Positions 18,281 to 29,516 of a stretch of DNA of 64,000 bases are shown piece after piece (positions within the stretch are counted from its first letter, which is position 1; each line of letters starts with the position of its first letter). Location of the stretch: contig NZ_UHIY01000001.1 of assembly GCF_900460525.1 (NCBI RefSeq), forward strand, positions 1,860,001-1,924,000, given 5' to 3'. This DNA is from Yersinia kristensenii (GTDB taxonomy: Bacteria > Pseudomonadota > Gammaproteobacteria > Enterobacterales > Enterobacteriaceae). The position numbers and the translations under genes were made by a program. A model generated the notes under the pieces. The model saw only the letters and a list, made by a program, of their open reading frames with translations, did not search any database and had not been told where the DNA came from.

Positions 18281-19519
18281 TTAGGGTAAAATCACTTCTT
18301 GAGTTTGTTTCCATTGGGCTAAGGCTTGTTGGCGGCGGCGTTTCAGTTCATCTCGAATAGCCAAACCTTGTAGCCCACTGGCGACCACTTCCTGCACCGA
18401 TACTCCATTGGCAATACGGTATGCCGCGCGTAAGTAATCGCCCTGTGGATAAGGATTTTCTTCAAACCCGGTGCGGCCCCGGGCATCTGCCTCGCTGGTC
18501 ATTATCATCTGCTCAAGGCGCTCTGGTTTGCGCCAGACATCAATAGTATCGAACAATTTAAGCAGAGTTTCAGGGCGGAGTTTATTCACTGTATGAATGA
18601 GATCATGGTATTCCGCCACGAGTTTAGCTAAATCACGCACTGGATTCGGCACACGTAAACGCTGGCATAACTGCTCGACTAATTTGACTCCTGCGGGGCC
18701 GTGTCCATGATGATGGGGCCAAAACTCTTTCGGTGTCAGCCCTTTACCTAAATCATGGCAAAGTGCAGCAAAGCGCACATCAACTTCGGGGCTGAGTTGA
18801 GCGGCAATAGCTAGCGTCATCAGAGTGTGGATGCCGGTATCAATTTCCGGATGCCATTTTTCTGGTGCAGGCACACCAAATAGGCGCTCAATTTCGGGGA
18901 ACAGCACAGCCAGTGCACCGCAATCGCGTAATACCTGAAAATAGATCTGCGGGCTTTGGGTTTTCAGTGCTTTTTCAGTCTCTTTCCACACACGTTCTGG
19001 TGTCAAAGCCGAAAGTTCGCCGCTTTTGGCCATTGAGGCCATCAATGATTGAGTCTCTGGGGCGACAGTAAAGCCCAAGTGGGCAAAACGGGCAGCGAAG
19101 CGGGCGACACGCAAAACACGCAGTGGATCTTCACCAAAAGCATCAGAGACATGGCGTAACACGCGGTTCTCCAAATCTTGTCGGCCATTGTAGGGATCAA
19201 ATAACTCTCCCTCACTACTGCGGGCAATGGCGTTGATGGTCAAATCGCGGCGCAGTAAATCCTCTTCCAATGTGACATCAGGGGCGGCGTAGCAAGTGAA
19301 ACCAGTATAGCCCTGACCTGATTTACGTTCGGTGCGGGCTAACGCATATTCTTCATGGCTGACCGGGTGAAGAAAGACAGGGAAATCTTTACCAACCTGT
19401 TGGTAGCCCTGTGCAAGCAGCTGTTCTGGCGTTGCCCCCACCACCACCCAATCCTGTTCGGTGACCGGTAGGTTTAATAAGCTGTCGCGTACGGCACCGC
19501 CGACCAGATAGATTTCCAT
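18281..19519 (-). CDS. cca: Multifunctional CCA-adding enzyme
   Basis: Adds and repairs the 3' CCA of tRNA. It has 412 residues, as in E. coli. The N-terminal nucleotidyltransferase head shows [12 protein letters not shown] and then EQDWVVVG, where the usual catalytic Asp-x-Asp reads Glu21-x-Asp23. Next come [10 protein letters not shown] and the neck/body. A C-terminal HD phosphohydrolase domain (about 225-350) has [20 protein letters not shown] and CHDLGKG. Except for Glu21 all key residues are as expected. Confidence 0.96.
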   Translation of the reverse strand: MEIYLVGGAVRDSLLNLPVTEQDWVVVGATPEQLLAQGYQQVGKDFPVFLHPVSHEEYALARTERKSGQGYTGFTCYAAPDVTLEEDLLRRDLTINAIARSSEGELFDPYNGRQDLENRVLRHVSDAFGEDPLRVLRVARFAARFAHLGFTVAPETQSLMASMAKSGELSALTPERVWKETEKALKTQSPQIYFQVLRDCGALAVLFPEIERLFGVPAPEKWHPEIDTGIHTLMTLAIAAQLSPEVDVRFAALCHDLGKGLTPKEFWPHHHGHGPAGVKLVEQLCQRLRVPNPVRDLAKLVAEYHDLIHTVNKLRPETLLKLFDTIDVWRKPERLEQMIMTSEADARGRTGFEENPYPQGDYLRAAYRIANGVSVQEVVASGLQGLAIRDELKRRRQQALAQWKQTQEVILP

Positions 19520-19530
19520 ATAAATCCTTC

Positions 19531-19660
19531 ATTCTTGATGTCGCAGCGTTGTTATCTGCTCCCAGCAGATTTGTCACCCGAATCACTTACCTGTGTAAGC
19601 TCAACGGGATTTACTCGTTTGCTGCCTAGCTGGAACGCCAATGACTTTGGGTGGATCCCT
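19531..19660. repeat. ERIC-type repeat (diverged) between cca and ygiM
   Basis: Contains the ERIC core ACCCGAATCACTTACCTGTG and TAAGCTCAACGGGATT, an inverted-repeat pair, then CAATGACTTTGGGTGG at the end. It is more diverged than the copy at 51385-51511. Confidence 0.65.
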
Positions 19661-19696
19661 CGTTCTTGACGTTACAGTATTAGTTGGTAATAGCTA

Positions 19697-20317
19697 TCAG
19701 TTCATCCAGCGATTATTCTTTTTACGGCTAGGTATCAGATGTGGCAGCACTAAACCAATAAGCAGGCCGATACCCGCCACACCGCCACCGTACATAAACC
19801 ATTGCAGAATAATAGTGCGCTGCTTGTCATCCAATTGCAGATTCACGGCGCTGACTTTTTTCTGAGCGACGATTAACTGGTTTTTCAGTGACTCATTTTC
19901 TTTCTGTAATTCGGAAATGACACTGTCACTGGCAGCCACTTTTTGTTGCATTTCTGCGGTGCGTTGATTCCAGCTATTATCAATATTAGCCAGTTTATCT
20001 GTCAGTGTTTTGACCTGTTGTTCAAGGTCAGGAACCCGGACGCGCAAGCTGGGGGTTTCGCTCAATTGATCCAGCGGGATCCAAGTGGTTTTACCTTTGC
20101 TGTCGCGGATTTGGCCGTAATTTGTGCTGTCATTAACGCTTATCAAGGTAACTTCATCCCCACCTTTTAGCGTGCCAACAATACGGTATTGGTTACCGGG
20201 GCCGCTATGAACGTAGGTATCCAGCTCATCAGAGATGTAGCGTTTTTCTTCAGCGTAAGCACCCAGGGAAATACTGAGACTGAGCACTGCGAGGCAAATT
20301 AGGCGTAATTTCTGCAT
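19697..20317 (-). CDS. ygiM: SH3-domain membrane protein YgiM (TIGR04211 family)
   Basis: A 206-residue envelope protein. A signal peptide (residues 1-22, ending GAYAEE) is followed by a bacterial SH3 domain (about 25-90, YVHSGPGNQYRIVGTLKGGD) and a coiled coil (about 95-165). One C-terminal transmembrane helix (about 170-193, WFMYGGGVAGIGLLIGLVLP) precedes the basic tail SRKKNNRW. The E. coli homologue also neighbours cca and ygiF. Its function is not firmly established; it is probably anchored in the inner membrane with the SH3 domain in the periplasm. Confidence 0.9.
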   Translation of the reverse strand: MQKLRLICLAVLSLSISLGAYAEEKRYISDELDTYVHSGPGNQYRIVGTLKGGDEVTLISVNDSTNYGQIRDSKGKTTWIPLDQLSETPSLRVRVPDLEQQVKTLTDKLANIDNSWNQRTAEMQQKVAASDSVISELQKENESLKNQLIVAQKKVSAVNLQLDDKQRTIILQWFMYGGGVAGIGLLIGLVLPHLIPSRKKNNRWMN

Positions 20318-20641
20318 TAGAGAGTCATTTATGAGTGAATTTATGGGACGATAGTAGTGTGTTCAGTTTGCCGACGCAACGCATAAACCGGAATGAGAAC
20401 TATCTTACTCTCATAGGCAGTGCGGCTTGGGCCCTTTTTTGTTTATTTTAACTGCGGTGAAAATTTGTCTTATGAAGCCTTAGGATAGACTTGTGAAAAC
20501 AGGTTAAAATAGAGTTTGACTCAGGGCTGCCGCGTGCGTGTTTTTTTGTTTTAAAGTAGATAAATTGGTGTAAAACAGGCAAATCACCGCGAAAGAGGCA
20601 TAATGCCCGTAATCTCGCAACATACCGGTGTGAATGAAATT
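20318..20641. promoter_or_regulatory. Divergent ygiM/ygiF intergenic region
   Basis: A 324-base region between divergent genes that must hold both promoters. TTGTGA and a downstream TTAAAAT around 20490-20512 could belong to ygiF, but the spacing is short. I see no terminator, repeat or recognisable operator. Confidence 0.3.
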
Positions 20642-21967
20642 ATGACCGTTGAAATAGAATTAAAATTTATTGCTACTCCTGCAGCCATTGCCGTTTTACC
20701 GGAGCGAATGACCTCTTGGCAAAGCCAGCATTTTGCGCCGCAAACTTTGACAAATATCTATTTTGAAACAGCGGATAACCGTCTGCGCCAACATGATATT
20801 GGCTTACGGATTCGTGGTTATGATGGCCGCTATGAAATGACGCTCAAAACTGGCGGTAAAGTCGTCGGTGGTTTACATCAACGGCCTGAATATAACGTTG
20901 ATATTGATAACGATAAGTTAGATTTAGCACGTTTCCCCGCCGAGATCTGGCCGGAAGGTTGGGGGGTTGATGCGCTACAAGCCGAGTTGCAGCCATTGTT
21001 CCGTACCGATTTTACTCGTGAGAAGTGGGTAATCACTTACGGTGAGAGCGAGATAGAACTTGCCCTTGACCAAGGTACAATCTCTTCTAAAGCGGCGGAT
21101 GGTACCCATGAGCTGTCAGAGCCGCTGAGCGAAATTGAGCTGGAACTCAAAAAAGGTAATCAGGCCGATTTATTGGCGCTGGCGGCTGAGCTGGCGCAAA
21201 TCGGCGGTTTGCGCCAGGGGAACTTGAGTAAAGCGGCTCGTGGCTATCATTTGGCACAAGGTAATCTGCCGCGTGAATTGCGCCCATTGTTGGTATTACA
21301 GCCCGCGCCGAAATCTACCGTCGAGCAAGGGATGATTGCTGGGCTGGAAATGGCATTGGATCACTGGCAATACCACGAAGAGCTATGGTTGCGTGGTGAA
21401 CCAGCAGCTAAGGCTATGGTTATTGAAGCTTTAGGTATGGTACGTCAAACCTTGGCCATTTTTGGTGGGTTAGTACCACGTAAAGCCAGCACCGAATTAC
21501 GTGCTTCATTGTTAGCGCTAGAACCCCAGTTAGAGCCGAAAAATGCTAATGCCGAGTTAATCTGTTATAGCGCTGATTATCTGAAATGTAAGTTAGCGCT
21601 TACTTCATGGCTAGTGACTTCTGGCTGGCGGCCATTTATGGATGACAAAGCGCTGGCTAAATTCAATGGTTCATTTAAACGCTTCTGCGACATCATGCTC
21701 AGCCGCAGTGCCGCTGATCTGAAAGAAGCCTTTGGTCATCATCTCGATGATGATGGTTATTTGGCACAACTCCCGCGTTTAAACCGGCAGATCATGGCGT
21801 TCCAATTACTCTCTGGTTTCTATCCACAAAATGAATGGCATCCATACATTGATGGCTGGTTTGGTCTACAACTGGCGATTATGGAGCGGCAGGGCCACTG
21901 GCGTGATACCGCCCGTAAGGAAGCTTTAGCTCAGCCAGCGTTTTGGCTGAATGGTGCAGCTAGTTAA
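20642..21967 (+). CDS. ygiF: Inorganic triphosphatase (CYTH-CHAD protein YgiF)
   Basis: Hydrolyses tripolyphosphate to pyrophosphate and phosphate. I start at the ATG of MTVEIELKFIATP (441 residues) because the family's EIELK motif begins right after the initiator; thirteen upstream codons are not conserved. The CYTH tunnel domain covers about 1-200 (EIELKF, LRIRGYDGRYEMTLKTGG, LSEIELELKKG). The alpha-helical CHAD domain follows (about 215-435, WQYHEELWLRGE, LFGGLVPRKAS). It precedes glnE by 25 bases and is probably cotranscribed with it. Confidence 0.95.
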   Translation: MTVEIELKFIATPAAIAVLPERMTSWQSQHFAPQTLTNIYFETADNRLRQHDIGLRIRGYDGRYEMTLKTGGKVVGGLHQRPEYNVDIDNDKLDLARFPAEIWPEGWGVDALQAELQPLFRTDFTREKWVITYGESEIELALDQGTISSKAADGTHELSEPLSEIELELKKGNQADLLALAAELAQIGGLRQGNLSKAARGYHLAQGNLPRELRPLLVLQPAPKSTVEQGMIAGLEMALDHWQYHEELWLRGEPAAKAMVIEALGMVRQTLAIFGGLVPRKASTELRASLLALEPQLEPKNANAELICYSADYLKCKLALTSWLVTSGWRPFMDDKALAKFNGSFKRFCDIMLSRSAADLKEAFGHHLDDDGYLAQLPRLNRQIMAFQLLSGFYPQNEWHPYIDGWFGLQLAIMERQGHWRDTARKEALAQPAFWLNGAAS

Positions 21968-21992
21968 TAGATAGCCGCTTGAGGAATGCTTT

Positions 21993-24845
21993 ATGTTGCC
22001 ACTCCCTTCGGAATTACAGATTCAGGCGCTGAATATACAGCAGCGCTTTAATGAGTTACCGGCTCCGCCGAGCTTGCGTGAAGAAGATATTGCAGTATTG
22101 GCGTTGAGTGATTTTGTCAGTGACATGTTACTGATTCACCCTGATTGGCTGGATGAGCTGCATCAGCAGCCGCCACAACCGCAGGAGTGGCAATTTTATC
22201 CACAATGGCTCAGTCAGGCACTGTCCGAGGTGCAAGACGAAGCCGCGCTATTAGCGGCGCTGCGGCTATTTCGTCGCCGGGTTATGGTGCGCATTGCCTG
22301 GTCTCAGGCACTGGAAACCAGCACTACGACGGATACTTTGCAACAGCTCAGTTGGCTGGCTGAAACCGTGATTGTTGCTGCGCGCGATTGGTTATATCAG
22401 GCGTGTTGTCGCGAGTTTGGCACGCCCTGTAATGCGGATAATGTGCCGCAACCCTTGCTGATTTTGGGCATGGGAAAATTAGGCGGCGGTGAACTGAATT
22501 TCTCGTCGGATATCGACTTGATTTTTGCTTACCCGGAAAACGGCCAGACCCAAGGCGGGCGGCGTCAGTTGGATAATGCTCAGTTTTTTACCCGCTTGGG
22601 CCAACGGCTGATTAAGGCATTAGACCAGCAAACTATCGACGGTTTTGTCTATCGGGTGGACATGCGTTTACGGCCATTTGGTGATAGCGGCCCACTGGTG
22701 CTGAGCTTTGCCGCACTGGAGGATTATTACCAAGAACAAGGGCGCGATTGGGAGCGCTACGCCATGGTGAAGGCTCGCCTGATGGGCGGTGCGGAAGACC
22801 ATTACAGCAAGGAACTGCGCCAAACCCTACGGCCCTTTGTTTTCCGCCGTTATATTGATTTCAGTGTGATTCAGTCGTTGCGTAATATGAAAGGGATGAT
22901 TGCTCGTGAAGTGCGCCGGCGCGGTCTGAAAGACAATATTAAACTGGGTGCGGGTGGAATTCGTGAAATCGAGTTTATCACCCAGGTATTTCAGTTGATT
23001 CGAGGCGGCCGCGAACCGCGTCTGCAACAGCGCGCTTTGTTGCCGACCTTACAAGCTGTGGCAGAGCTAGGGTTATTGCCGGAACAACAGGTGGCTGCGC
23101 TCAGTGGCAGCTATCTGTTTTTGCGCCGTTTAGAGAATCTATTACAAGCTATTGGTGATGAGCAAACACAAACATTACCCAGTGACGCGCTAAATCAGGC
23201 CCGATTAGCTTGCGGTATGGGCTATACGGATTGGGCTGCTATGAGCGCCGCGTTAGAGCATAATATGCAAGCGGTGCGCTTGGTATTTGATGACCTGATC
23301 GGCGACGATACTCCCGATATTGGCGAAGATCCTTGCCATGGTTTGTATAAAAGTTTGTGGCAGGATGCATTGGAAGAGAGTGATTTAGCCCCTCTGACAC
23401 CGCATTTAGATGAAGCGGCGCGCCGCCAATTGTTGACCACTATTAATAATTTTCGCCATGATGTTGATAAGCGCACTATTGGCCCGCGTGGCCGTGAGGT
23501 GCTGGATCAATTGATGCCGCGTCTGTTCGCTGAAGTTTGTCCACGTCCCGATGCTAATGTTGCCCTCAGCCGCCTGATTCAATTGTTGTTGAGTATCGTG
23601 ACCCGCACCACCTATCTGGAATTGCTGGTCGAATACCACGCGGCACTGAAACATGTTATTCGCTTATGTTCTGCCTCCCCGATGGTCGCCAGTCAGTTAG
23701 CTCGCTACCCGCTGTTATTGGATGAATTACTCGACCCGCAATCGCTCTATCAGCCGTTGGAACCCAGCGCTTATCGTGATGAATTACGTCAATATTTGTT
23801 GCGGGTGCCACCTGATGATGAAGAGCAACAACTGGAAGCATTACGCCAGTTTAAACAGGCACAACAATTGCGTATTGCCGCCGGAGATATCACCGAGGCG
23901 CTGCCGGTAATGAAAGTGAGCGATCACTTAACCTATCTGGCGGAGGCCATTATTGATGCGGTTATCCAGCAAGCCTGGAATCAAATGGTGGCGCGTTATG
24001 GTCAACCTAGCCATTTGCAGCAGCGCGAGGGCCGTGGTTTCGCCGTGATTGGCTATGGCAAATTGGGCGGCTGGGAGTTGGGTTACAGCTCAGATTTGGA
24101 TCTGGTGTTTCTGCTCGATTGCCCGCTTGATGTGATGACCGATGGCGAGCGCAGCATTGATGGCCGCCAATTCTATTTGCGTTTGGCTCAGCGCATCATG
24201 CATTTATTCAGCACTCGTACCTCCTCAGGGATTCTGTATGAAGTTGATGCCCGGCTAAGGCCATCCGGGGAAGCGGGTATGTTGGTGAGCACTGTCGAGG
24301 CTTTCGCTGATTATCAGCAGAATGAAGCTTGGACGTGGGAGCATCAGGCGCTGGTACGCGCCCGCATTGTTTATGGTGACCCTGAGTTGCATCAAGAGTT
24401 TGACGCCATTCGCCAACACATCCTTTGTCGCCATCGCCAAGACCCGCAATTACAACAAGAAGTGCGCGAAATGCGCGAGAAGATGCGCAATCATTTGGGC
24501 AGTAAACAGCGCGATATCTTTGATATTAAAGCCGATGAGGGCGGGATCACTGATATTGAGTTTATCGCCCAATATTTGGTATTGCGCTATGCCGCCAGTG
24601 AGCCGCGTTTGACCCACTGGTCTGATAATGTGCGAATTTTTGAGTTAATGGCCAATTACGGCATTATGCCGGAGGTGGAAGCCGCAGCATTGACCCGCGC
24701 TTATGTCACCATGCGTGATGAGATTCACCATCTGGCTTTGCAGGAGCAATCAAGCAAAGTCTCCGCGGATAGCTTTACCGCAGAAAGAGCACAGGTGGCC
24801 GCCAGCTGGCGTAAATGGTTGGTTGCAGCGCCCACAGACGCATAG
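21993..24845 (+). CDS. glnE: Glutamine synthetase adenylyltransferase/adenylyl-removing enzyme
   Basis: A 950-residue bifunctional regulator that adds AMP to, or removes it from, glutamine synthetase according to glutamine and PII status. Two nucleotidyltransferase domains are clear: the N-terminal adenylyl-removing one with [20 protein letters not shown] (about residues 160-180), and the C-terminal adenylyl-transferring one with [20 protein letters not shown] (about 685-705). Helical regulatory regions lie between and after them. Length and layout match E. coli. Confidence 0.97.
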   Translation: MLPLPSELQIQALNIQQRFNELPAPPSLREEDIAVLALSDFVSDMLLIHPDWLDELHQQPPQPQEWQFYPQWLSQALSEVQDEAALLAALRLFRRRVMVRIAWSQALETSTTTDTLQQLSWLAETVIVAARDWLYQACCREFGTPCNADNVPQPLLILGMGKLGGGELNFSSDIDLIFAYPENGQTQGGRRQLDNAQFFTRLGQRLIKALDQQTIDGFVYRVDMRLRPFGDSGPLVLSFAALEDYYQEQGRDWERYAMVKARLMGGAEDHYSKELRQTLRPFVFRRYIDFSVIQSLRNMKGMIAREVRRRGLKDNIKLGAGGIREIEFITQVFQLIRGGREPRLQQRALLPTLQAVAELGLLPEQQVAALSGSYLFLRRLENLLQAIGDEQTQTLPSDALNQARLACGMGYTDWAAMSAALEHNMQAVRLVFDDLIGDDTPDIGEDPCHGLYKSLWQDALEESDLAPLTPHLDEAARRQLLTTINNFRHDVDKRTIGPRGREVLDQLMPRLFAEVCPRPDANVALSRLIQLLLSIVTRTTYLELLVEYHAALKHVIRLCSASPMVASQLARYPLLLDELLDPQSLYQPLEPSAYRDELRQYLLRVPPDDEEQQLEALRQFKQAQQLRIAAGDITEALPVMKVSDHLTYLAEAIIDAVIQQAWNQMVARYGQPSHLQQREGRGFAVIGYGKLGGWELGYSSDLDLVFLLDCPLDVMTDGERSIDGRQFYLRLAQRIMHLFSTRTSSGILYEVDARLRPSGEAGMLVSTVEAFADYQQNEAWTWEHQALVRARIVYGDPELHQEFDAIRQHILCRHRQDPQLQQEVREMREKMRNHLGSKQRDIFDIKADEGGITDIEFIAQYLVLRYAASEPRLTHWSDNVRIFELMANYGIMPEVEAAALTRAYVTMRDEIHHLALQEQSSKVSADSFTAERAQVAASWRKWLVAAPTDA

Positions 24846-24971
24846 ATTCCCGTTATTAATAGTATGCAAGGTGTCTGTGATATTATCCGGCACCATATAA
24901 CAAACACAAAATTGGAGCGAAGGGATGTGTGTTTTCGGGGTTAATAACAGCTCACTTTGGGGGGCTAACGT

Positions 24972-26402
24972 ATGAAAGTCACGCTGCCTGATTTTCGCCG
25001 CGCCGGTGTATTAGTCGTTGGTGATGTCATGTTAGACCGTTATTGGTATGGCCCAACCAGCCGGATTTCACCTGAAGCACCGGTGCCGGTAGTCAAAGTT
25101 GATACCATCGAAGAACGCCCTGGTGGTGCCGCGAACGTCGCGATGAACATCGCCTCCCTTGGCGCTATTTCCCGATTAGTGGGGTTGACTGGGATTGATG
25201 ATGCCGCGCGCGCACTGACCAGCAAGCTAAATGAAGTGCAGGTGCGGTGTGATTTTGTTTCGGTACCGACTCACCCGACTATCACCAAGTTGCGGGTGCT
25301 TTCCCGTAACCAGCAGCTTATCCGTCTGGATTTCGAAGAAGGTTTTGATGGTGTTGACCCTCAACCTATCTTTGAGCGCATTCAACAAGCGCTACCACAG
25401 ATTGGTGCTCTGGTGCTGTCCGACTATGCCAAAGGCGCACTGAATAGTGTGCAGGCGATGATCCAACTGGCGCGAAAAGCCAAAGTTCCGGTGCTTATCG
25501 ATCCTAAAGGCAGCGATTTTGAACGTTATCGCGGCGCCACTTTGCTGACACCAAACTTATCCGAGTTTGAAGCAGTGGTCGGCCATTGTAAAAACGATGA
25601 AGAATTGGTGAGTCGTGGTATGAAGCTGGTGGCCGATTTTGAGCTTTCAGCTTTGCTGGTAACCCGCTCTGAACAAGGGATGACTTTGCTACAGCCGGGC
25701 AAACCACCATTACATTTACCGACCCAAGCACAAGAAGTGTTTGATGTGACCGGTGCCGGTGACACGGTGATTGGGGTGCTGGCTGCCGCATTGGCCGCTG
25801 GAAACACACTCGAAGAGTCTTGCTTCCTGGCAAATGCCGCTGCCGGTGTGGTGGTGGGCAAATTGGGGACATCGACGGTTTCTCCAATTGAATTGGAAAA
25901 TGCTATCCGTGGCCGTGCTGAAACTGGTTTTGGCGTGATGGATGAGCAGCAACTGAAAAAAGCGGTGGCGCAAGCTCGCCAGCGCGGCGAGAAAGTCGTG
26001 ATGACCAACGGCATCTTTGACATTCTCCATGCTGGTCATGTTTCCTATCTGGCGAATGCCCGCAAACTGGGTGATCGCCTGATTGTGGCAGTGAACAGTG
26101 ATGCCTCTACCAAACGATTGAAAGGCGAAAAACGCCCTGTGAATCCACTGGATCAGCGCATGATTGTCTTGGGCGCACTGGAAGCGGTGGATTGGGTCGT
26201 GCCATTTGAAGAAGATACCCCGCAGCGCTTAATTGCCGATATTTTGCCGGATTTGCTGGTGAAAGGGGGGGATTATAAACCTGATGAAATTGCCGGTAGT
26301 GCAGAAGTGTGGGCCGCTGGTGGTGAAGTGAAAGTGCTGAATTTTGAAGATGGGGTTTCGACCACTAATATTATTCAGTCCATCAAGAATGGTTTGGGTT
26401 AA
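24972..26402 (+). CDS. hldE: Bifunctional heptose-7-phosphate kinase / heptose-1-phosphate adenylyltransferase
   Basis: Makes ADP-heptose for the LPS inner core. It has 476 residues. The N-terminal ribokinase-like domain (1-318) has [16 protein letters not shown] and the anion-hole [17 protein letters not shown]. The C-terminal cytidylyltransferase-like domain (about 340-476) has [20 protein letters not shown] with the HxGH motif. The gene sits behind glnE, as in E. coli, with an apparent GGGGGG ribosome site. Confidence 0.97.
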   Translation: MKVTLPDFRRAGVLVVGDVMLDRYWYGPTSRISPEAPVPVVKVDTIEERPGGAANVAMNIASLGAISRLVGLTGIDDAARALTSKLNEVQVRCDFVSVPTHPTITKLRVLSRNQQLIRLDFEEGFDGVDPQPIFERIQQALPQIGALVLSDYAKGALNSVQAMIQLARKAKVPVLIDPKGSDFERYRGATLLTPNLSEFEAVVGHCKNDEELVSRGMKLVADFELSALLVTRSEQGMTLLQPGKPPLHLPTQAQEVFDVTGAGDTVIGVLAAALAAGNTLEESCFLANAAAGVVVGKLGTSTVSPIELENAIRGRAETGFGVMDEQQLKKAVAQARQRGEKVVMTNGIFDILHAGHVSYLANARKLGDRLIVAVNSDASTKRLKGEKRPVNPLDQRMIVLGALEAVDWVVPFEEDTPQRLIADILPDLLVKGGDYKPDEIAGSAEVWAAGGEVKVLNFEDGVSTTNIIQSIKNGLG

Positions 26403-26404
26403 AT

Positions 26405-26525
<121 letters not shown>

Positions 26526-26556
26526 TTCGGTATATCGATATAGAAAAGGTGAGGAT

Positions 26557-27807
26557 GTGGGGGGACTAAAACAGGAGTTGAGTCTGGCACAGGGAGTCGG
26601 GTTGCTGTCCACCTCATTGCTGGGAACCGGTGTCTTTGCCGTGCCAGCACTCGCGGCAATGCTGGCGGGGGCGGATAGTTTATGGGCCTGGCCGCTATTG
26701 ATTGCGTTGGTTTTCCCTATTGCTATCGCCTTTGCTGCTTTAGGTCGCCATTTCCCCAGTGCCGGTGGCGCGGCCCATTTTGTTACCATGGCATTCGGGC
26801 CTAAACTTGGGAAAGTCACCGGTTGGCTCTTTTTGTCCGTCATTCCTGTCGGCTTACCTGCTGCGTTACAAATTGCGGCTGGTTTCTGGCAAGCCACTTT
26901 TGGCTGGAGTGATACCGGGTTATTAATGGTGCAATTGGCGACCTTACTGATTATCTGGCTACTGGGGACTCGCAGTGCGGGGTCTAGCGCTAATGTGCAA
27001 ACATTGATTGCCTTGCTGGTTATCGCGCTGGTGGTGGCTATTTGGTGGCAAGGCGACATTCAGTTATCACAGATACCTTGGCCCGCACCTCCAGATATTT
27101 CCCCCTCAAATATGTTTAGCGCGCTGGCTGTGATGTTCTGGTGTTTTGTTGGGCTGGAAGCTTTCGCCCACTTGGCGACAGAGTTCCGTCACCCAGAACG
27201 TGATTTCCCGCGCGCCCTGTTGGTTGGGTTATTAGTTGCGGGGGTGGTCTACTGGGGATGCACAGTGGCGGTGCTGCATTTCCATGCCTATGGTGAACAG
27301 CAAGCCGCAGCGGCCTCTTTGCCGGGCATTGTGGTGCAATTGTTTGGTGAACATGCGCTGTGGATTGCTTGCATTATTGGCTATTTAGCCTGTTTTGCCA
27401 GTGTGAATATTTATACTCAAAGTTTCGCTCGTATGGTGTGGTCACAGGCGCAGGTGCGCCCACAAAGCAAGCTGGCACAGCTGTCTGTCGGGCAAACCCC
27501 GGTCAATGCACTGACGGCGGTGGTCGGCAGTTGTCTGTTCTTTACTCTGTTGACCTACTGGCTGTCCCTGCCATTGGATTTACTGATTGTTTATGCCAAT
27601 GGCATTTTTGTGCTGATTTATTTGTTGTGCATGCTGGCGGGTATTCGCTTATTAAGTGGGCGCTCGCGGGTGATGTCGGTGATGGGCAGTATTCTGTGTT
27701 GTGTATTGCTGGTAATGATTGGTTGGAAAAGCTTATACGCCTTATTGATGTTTTCACTGTTGTGGATGCTGATGTCCAGGCGGAGAGGGTCAGTCATACA
27801 GCCATAA
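26557..27807 (+). CDS. yjeH: YjeH-type L-methionine/branched-chain amino acid exporter (APC family)
   Basis: A 416-residue APC-superfamily transporter with about 12 hydrophobic segments, very close to E. coli YjeH, which exports methionine and branched-chain amino acids. Characteristic stretches are LGTGVFAVPALAA, GRHFPSAGGAAHFV, LSVIPVGLPAALQIAAGF and MFWCFVGLEAFAHLATEF. The start is the GTG at 26557, giving MGGLKQELSLAQG like the E. coli start, behind AGGTGAGG. An ATG 22 codons upstream lies inside the ERIC repeat and lacks a ribosome site. Confidence 0.92.
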   Translation: MGGLKQELSLAQGVGLLSTSLLGTGVFAVPALAAMLAGADSLWAWPLLIALVFPIAIAFAALGRHFPSAGGAAHFVTMAFGPKLGKVTGWLFLSVIPVGLPAALQIAAGFWQATFGWSDTGLLMVQLATLLIIWLLGTRSAGSSANVQTLIALLVIALVVAIWWQGDIQLSQIPWPAPPDISPSNMFSALAVMFWCFVGLEAFAHLATEFRHPERDFPRALLVGLLVAGVVYWGCTVAVLHFHAYGEQQAAAASLPGIVVQLFGEHALWIACIIGYLACFASVNIYTQSFARMVWSQAQVRPQSKLAQLSVGQTPVNALTAVVGSCLFFTLLTYWLSLPLDLLIVYANGIFVLIYLLCMLAGIRLLSGRSRVMSVMGSILCCVLLVMIGWKSLYALLMFSLLWMLMSRRRGSVIQP

Positions 27808-27810
27808 AAA

Positions 27811-27830
27811 AGGGCGCCATACGGCGCCCT
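27811..27830. terminator. Terminator between yjeH and ubiK
   Basis: AGGGCGCC and GGCGCCCT form an 8-bp GC-rich stem with a 4-base loop, preceded by AAAAAA. On the minus strand the stem is followed by a T run, so it serves ubiK best; it may also slow plus-strand transcription. Confidence 0.75.
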
Positions 27831-27857
27831 AATGATAACTGGTGACTGACTTATACC

Positions 27858-28157
27858 TTACTCGCCCGTTTTATCATCAATAGCGGCTGTGGTATCAACA
27901 GCGGCTGGAGCACTGTTAAATTTGGCCTCCAGTTCACCCATGCGTTGTTCCAACAACGCCAGTTTTTCTCTGGTGCGCAGCAGCACTTGAGTTTGGACGT
28001 CGAACTCTTCACGATTAACCAAATCCAGGCGGGTTAACTGCGATTGCAGCACTAGCCGAATTTTCTTTTCGACGTCTTCCCCGAATTCGCGAATACCTTT
28101 CGGCATAGACTCATGCACCTGGCGGGCGATTTGTTCAATTTTTTTCGGGTCAATCAT
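27858..28157 (-). CDS. ubiK: Ubiquinone biosynthesis accessory factor UbiK
   Basis: A 99-residue protein ([40 protein letters not shown]) of the BMFP/YqiC family. The N-terminal part is amphipathic and the middle is coiled coil ([19 protein letters not shown]). UbiK works with UbiJ in the soluble complex that makes ubiquinone. It is divergent from ribB across the FMN riboswitch region, as in E. coli. Confidence 0.95.
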   Translation of the reverse strand: MIDPKKIEQIARQVHESMPKGIREFGEDVEKKIRLVLQSQLTRLDLVNREEFDVQTQVLLRTREKLALLEQRMGELEAKFNSAPAAVDTTAAIDDKTGE

Positions 28158-28286
28158 GGTATTTCCCTAATTAGATGTGAAGTTACTCCTACTAGTGTAA
28201 TGCTTGATGCCGAATGTATAAACCTCCGCACATCACCATTTTGGTAATTGCTCCGACGAATCAATAGCGTTATAGTCATGGGGCTT

Positions 28287-28467
28287 ATTCTCAGGGCGGG
28301 GTGCAAGTCCCCACCGGCGGTAAATTGTGTTGCGGCATTCCGTGTCGTGGTGCAAAAGCCCGTGAGCGCTCACGTTGTTTCTCTTGTCAAAGAGAGCAGG
28401 GTAGAGGTCAGCAGACCCGGTGTGATTCCGGGGCCGACGGTTATAGTCCGGATGGGAGAGAGTAACG
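28287..28467 (+). promoter_or_regulatory. FMN riboswitch (RFN element) upstream of ribB
   Basis: The RFN core is complete. It opens TTCTCAGGGCGGGGTGCAAG then TCCCCACCGGCGGTAAA, continues with a variable stem, then AGCCCGTGAGCG-type and GGTCAGCAGACCCGGTGTGA segments, and ends CCGACGGTTATAGTCCGGAT with GGGAGAGAGTAACG. It lies 137 bases upstream of the ribB ATG and should lower ribB expression when FMN is plentiful. The remaining 28158-28286 and 28468-28603 show no other recognisable element. Confidence 0.97.
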
Positions 28468-28603
28468 GTATCTGCCGAGCTTATTTATTAAATAGCTCGC
28501 TTGCGTTATTTCGGCTATTTCTATTGTTAGATGAAAAATGGCCTTTTACTCCTCAAGACCGCCCTGATTCTGGTAATCCATAATTTTAATGAGGTTTCTT
28601 ACC

Positions 28604-29257
28604 ATGAATCAGACCCTTCTATCAGTTTTTGGCACGCCTGTTGAGCGTGTAGAACGTGCTATTGACGCGCTGCGTCATGGCCGTGGTGTTATGGTGTTGG
28701 ATGACGAAAGTCGTGAAAACGAAGGCGATATAGTATTTGCTGCGGAAGCAATGACTGTAGAGCAAATGGCACTGACTATCCGCCACGGCAGTGGCATCGT
28801 GTGTCTGTGTATCACTGATGAACGCCGCCAACAGCTTGATTTACCTATGATGGTGACCAATAACTCCAGCCAATTCCAAACGGCTTTTACCGTGACCATT
28901 GAAGCGGCTAAAGGCGTGACGACCGGCGTTTCTGCCGCTGACCGTTTGACGACAATCCGTGCGGCAATCGCCGATAACGCGAAACCTGCCGACCTTAATC
29001 GGCCGGGCCATGTATTCCCGCTACGCGGACAGCCGGGCGGCGTATTATCCCGCCGTGGTCATACTGAAGCTTCTATCGATTTGGCTACCCTGGCAGGCTA
29101 CAAACCTGCGGGCGTATTGTGTGAACTGACCAATGACGACGGTAGCATGGCACATGCACCAGAAGTGATTGAGTTCGCCAAATTACATGATATGCCAGTC
29201 GTGACTATTGATGATTTGGCTGAGTACCGCCAGTCGCAAGAACAAAAAGCCAGCTGA
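28604..29257 (+). CDS. ribB: 3,4-dihydroxy-2-butanone-4-phosphate synthase
   Basis: Converts ribulose-5-phosphate to 3,4-dihydroxy-2-butanone-4-phosphate and formate for riboflavin. It has 217 residues from the ATG of [16 protein letters not shown], the same length and start as E. coli; five upstream codons are ignored. The metal and substrate site [29 protein letters not shown] and [10 protein letters not shown] are all present. It is under the FMN riboswitch. Confidence 0.98.
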   Translation: MNQTLLSVFGTPVERVERAIDALRHGRGVMVLDDESRENEGDIVFAAEAMTVEQMALTIRHGSGIVCLCITDERRQQLDLPMMVTNNSSQFQTAFTVTIEAAKGVTTGVSAADRLTTIRAAIADNAKPADLNRPGHVFPLRGQPGGVLSRRGHTEASIDLATLAGYKPAGVLCELTNDDGSMAHAPEVIEFAKLHDMPVVTIDDLAEYRQSQEQKAS

Positions 29258-29516
29258 TTTCTGATGGCAATATCTGCGGATATTGCCTATTGATAACGCG
29301 GTTTACACTCCGGGTTGCTATTATTCTACCGAATAGGTCGCCGCCCGGTTATTTGGTACTTATCCCTCTCTATCCTTGGTATTTTCCCGCTATTCATCCT
29401 CTTCAAATTTATTGAATATCTTCATCACTGTTATCCGGCTGTGTAATGAAAAAAAAGCGCGTAATGTACTCGTTATGGTTTTAGCGCCACATTTTTCTTA
29501 ACAGTAAGGATTATCT

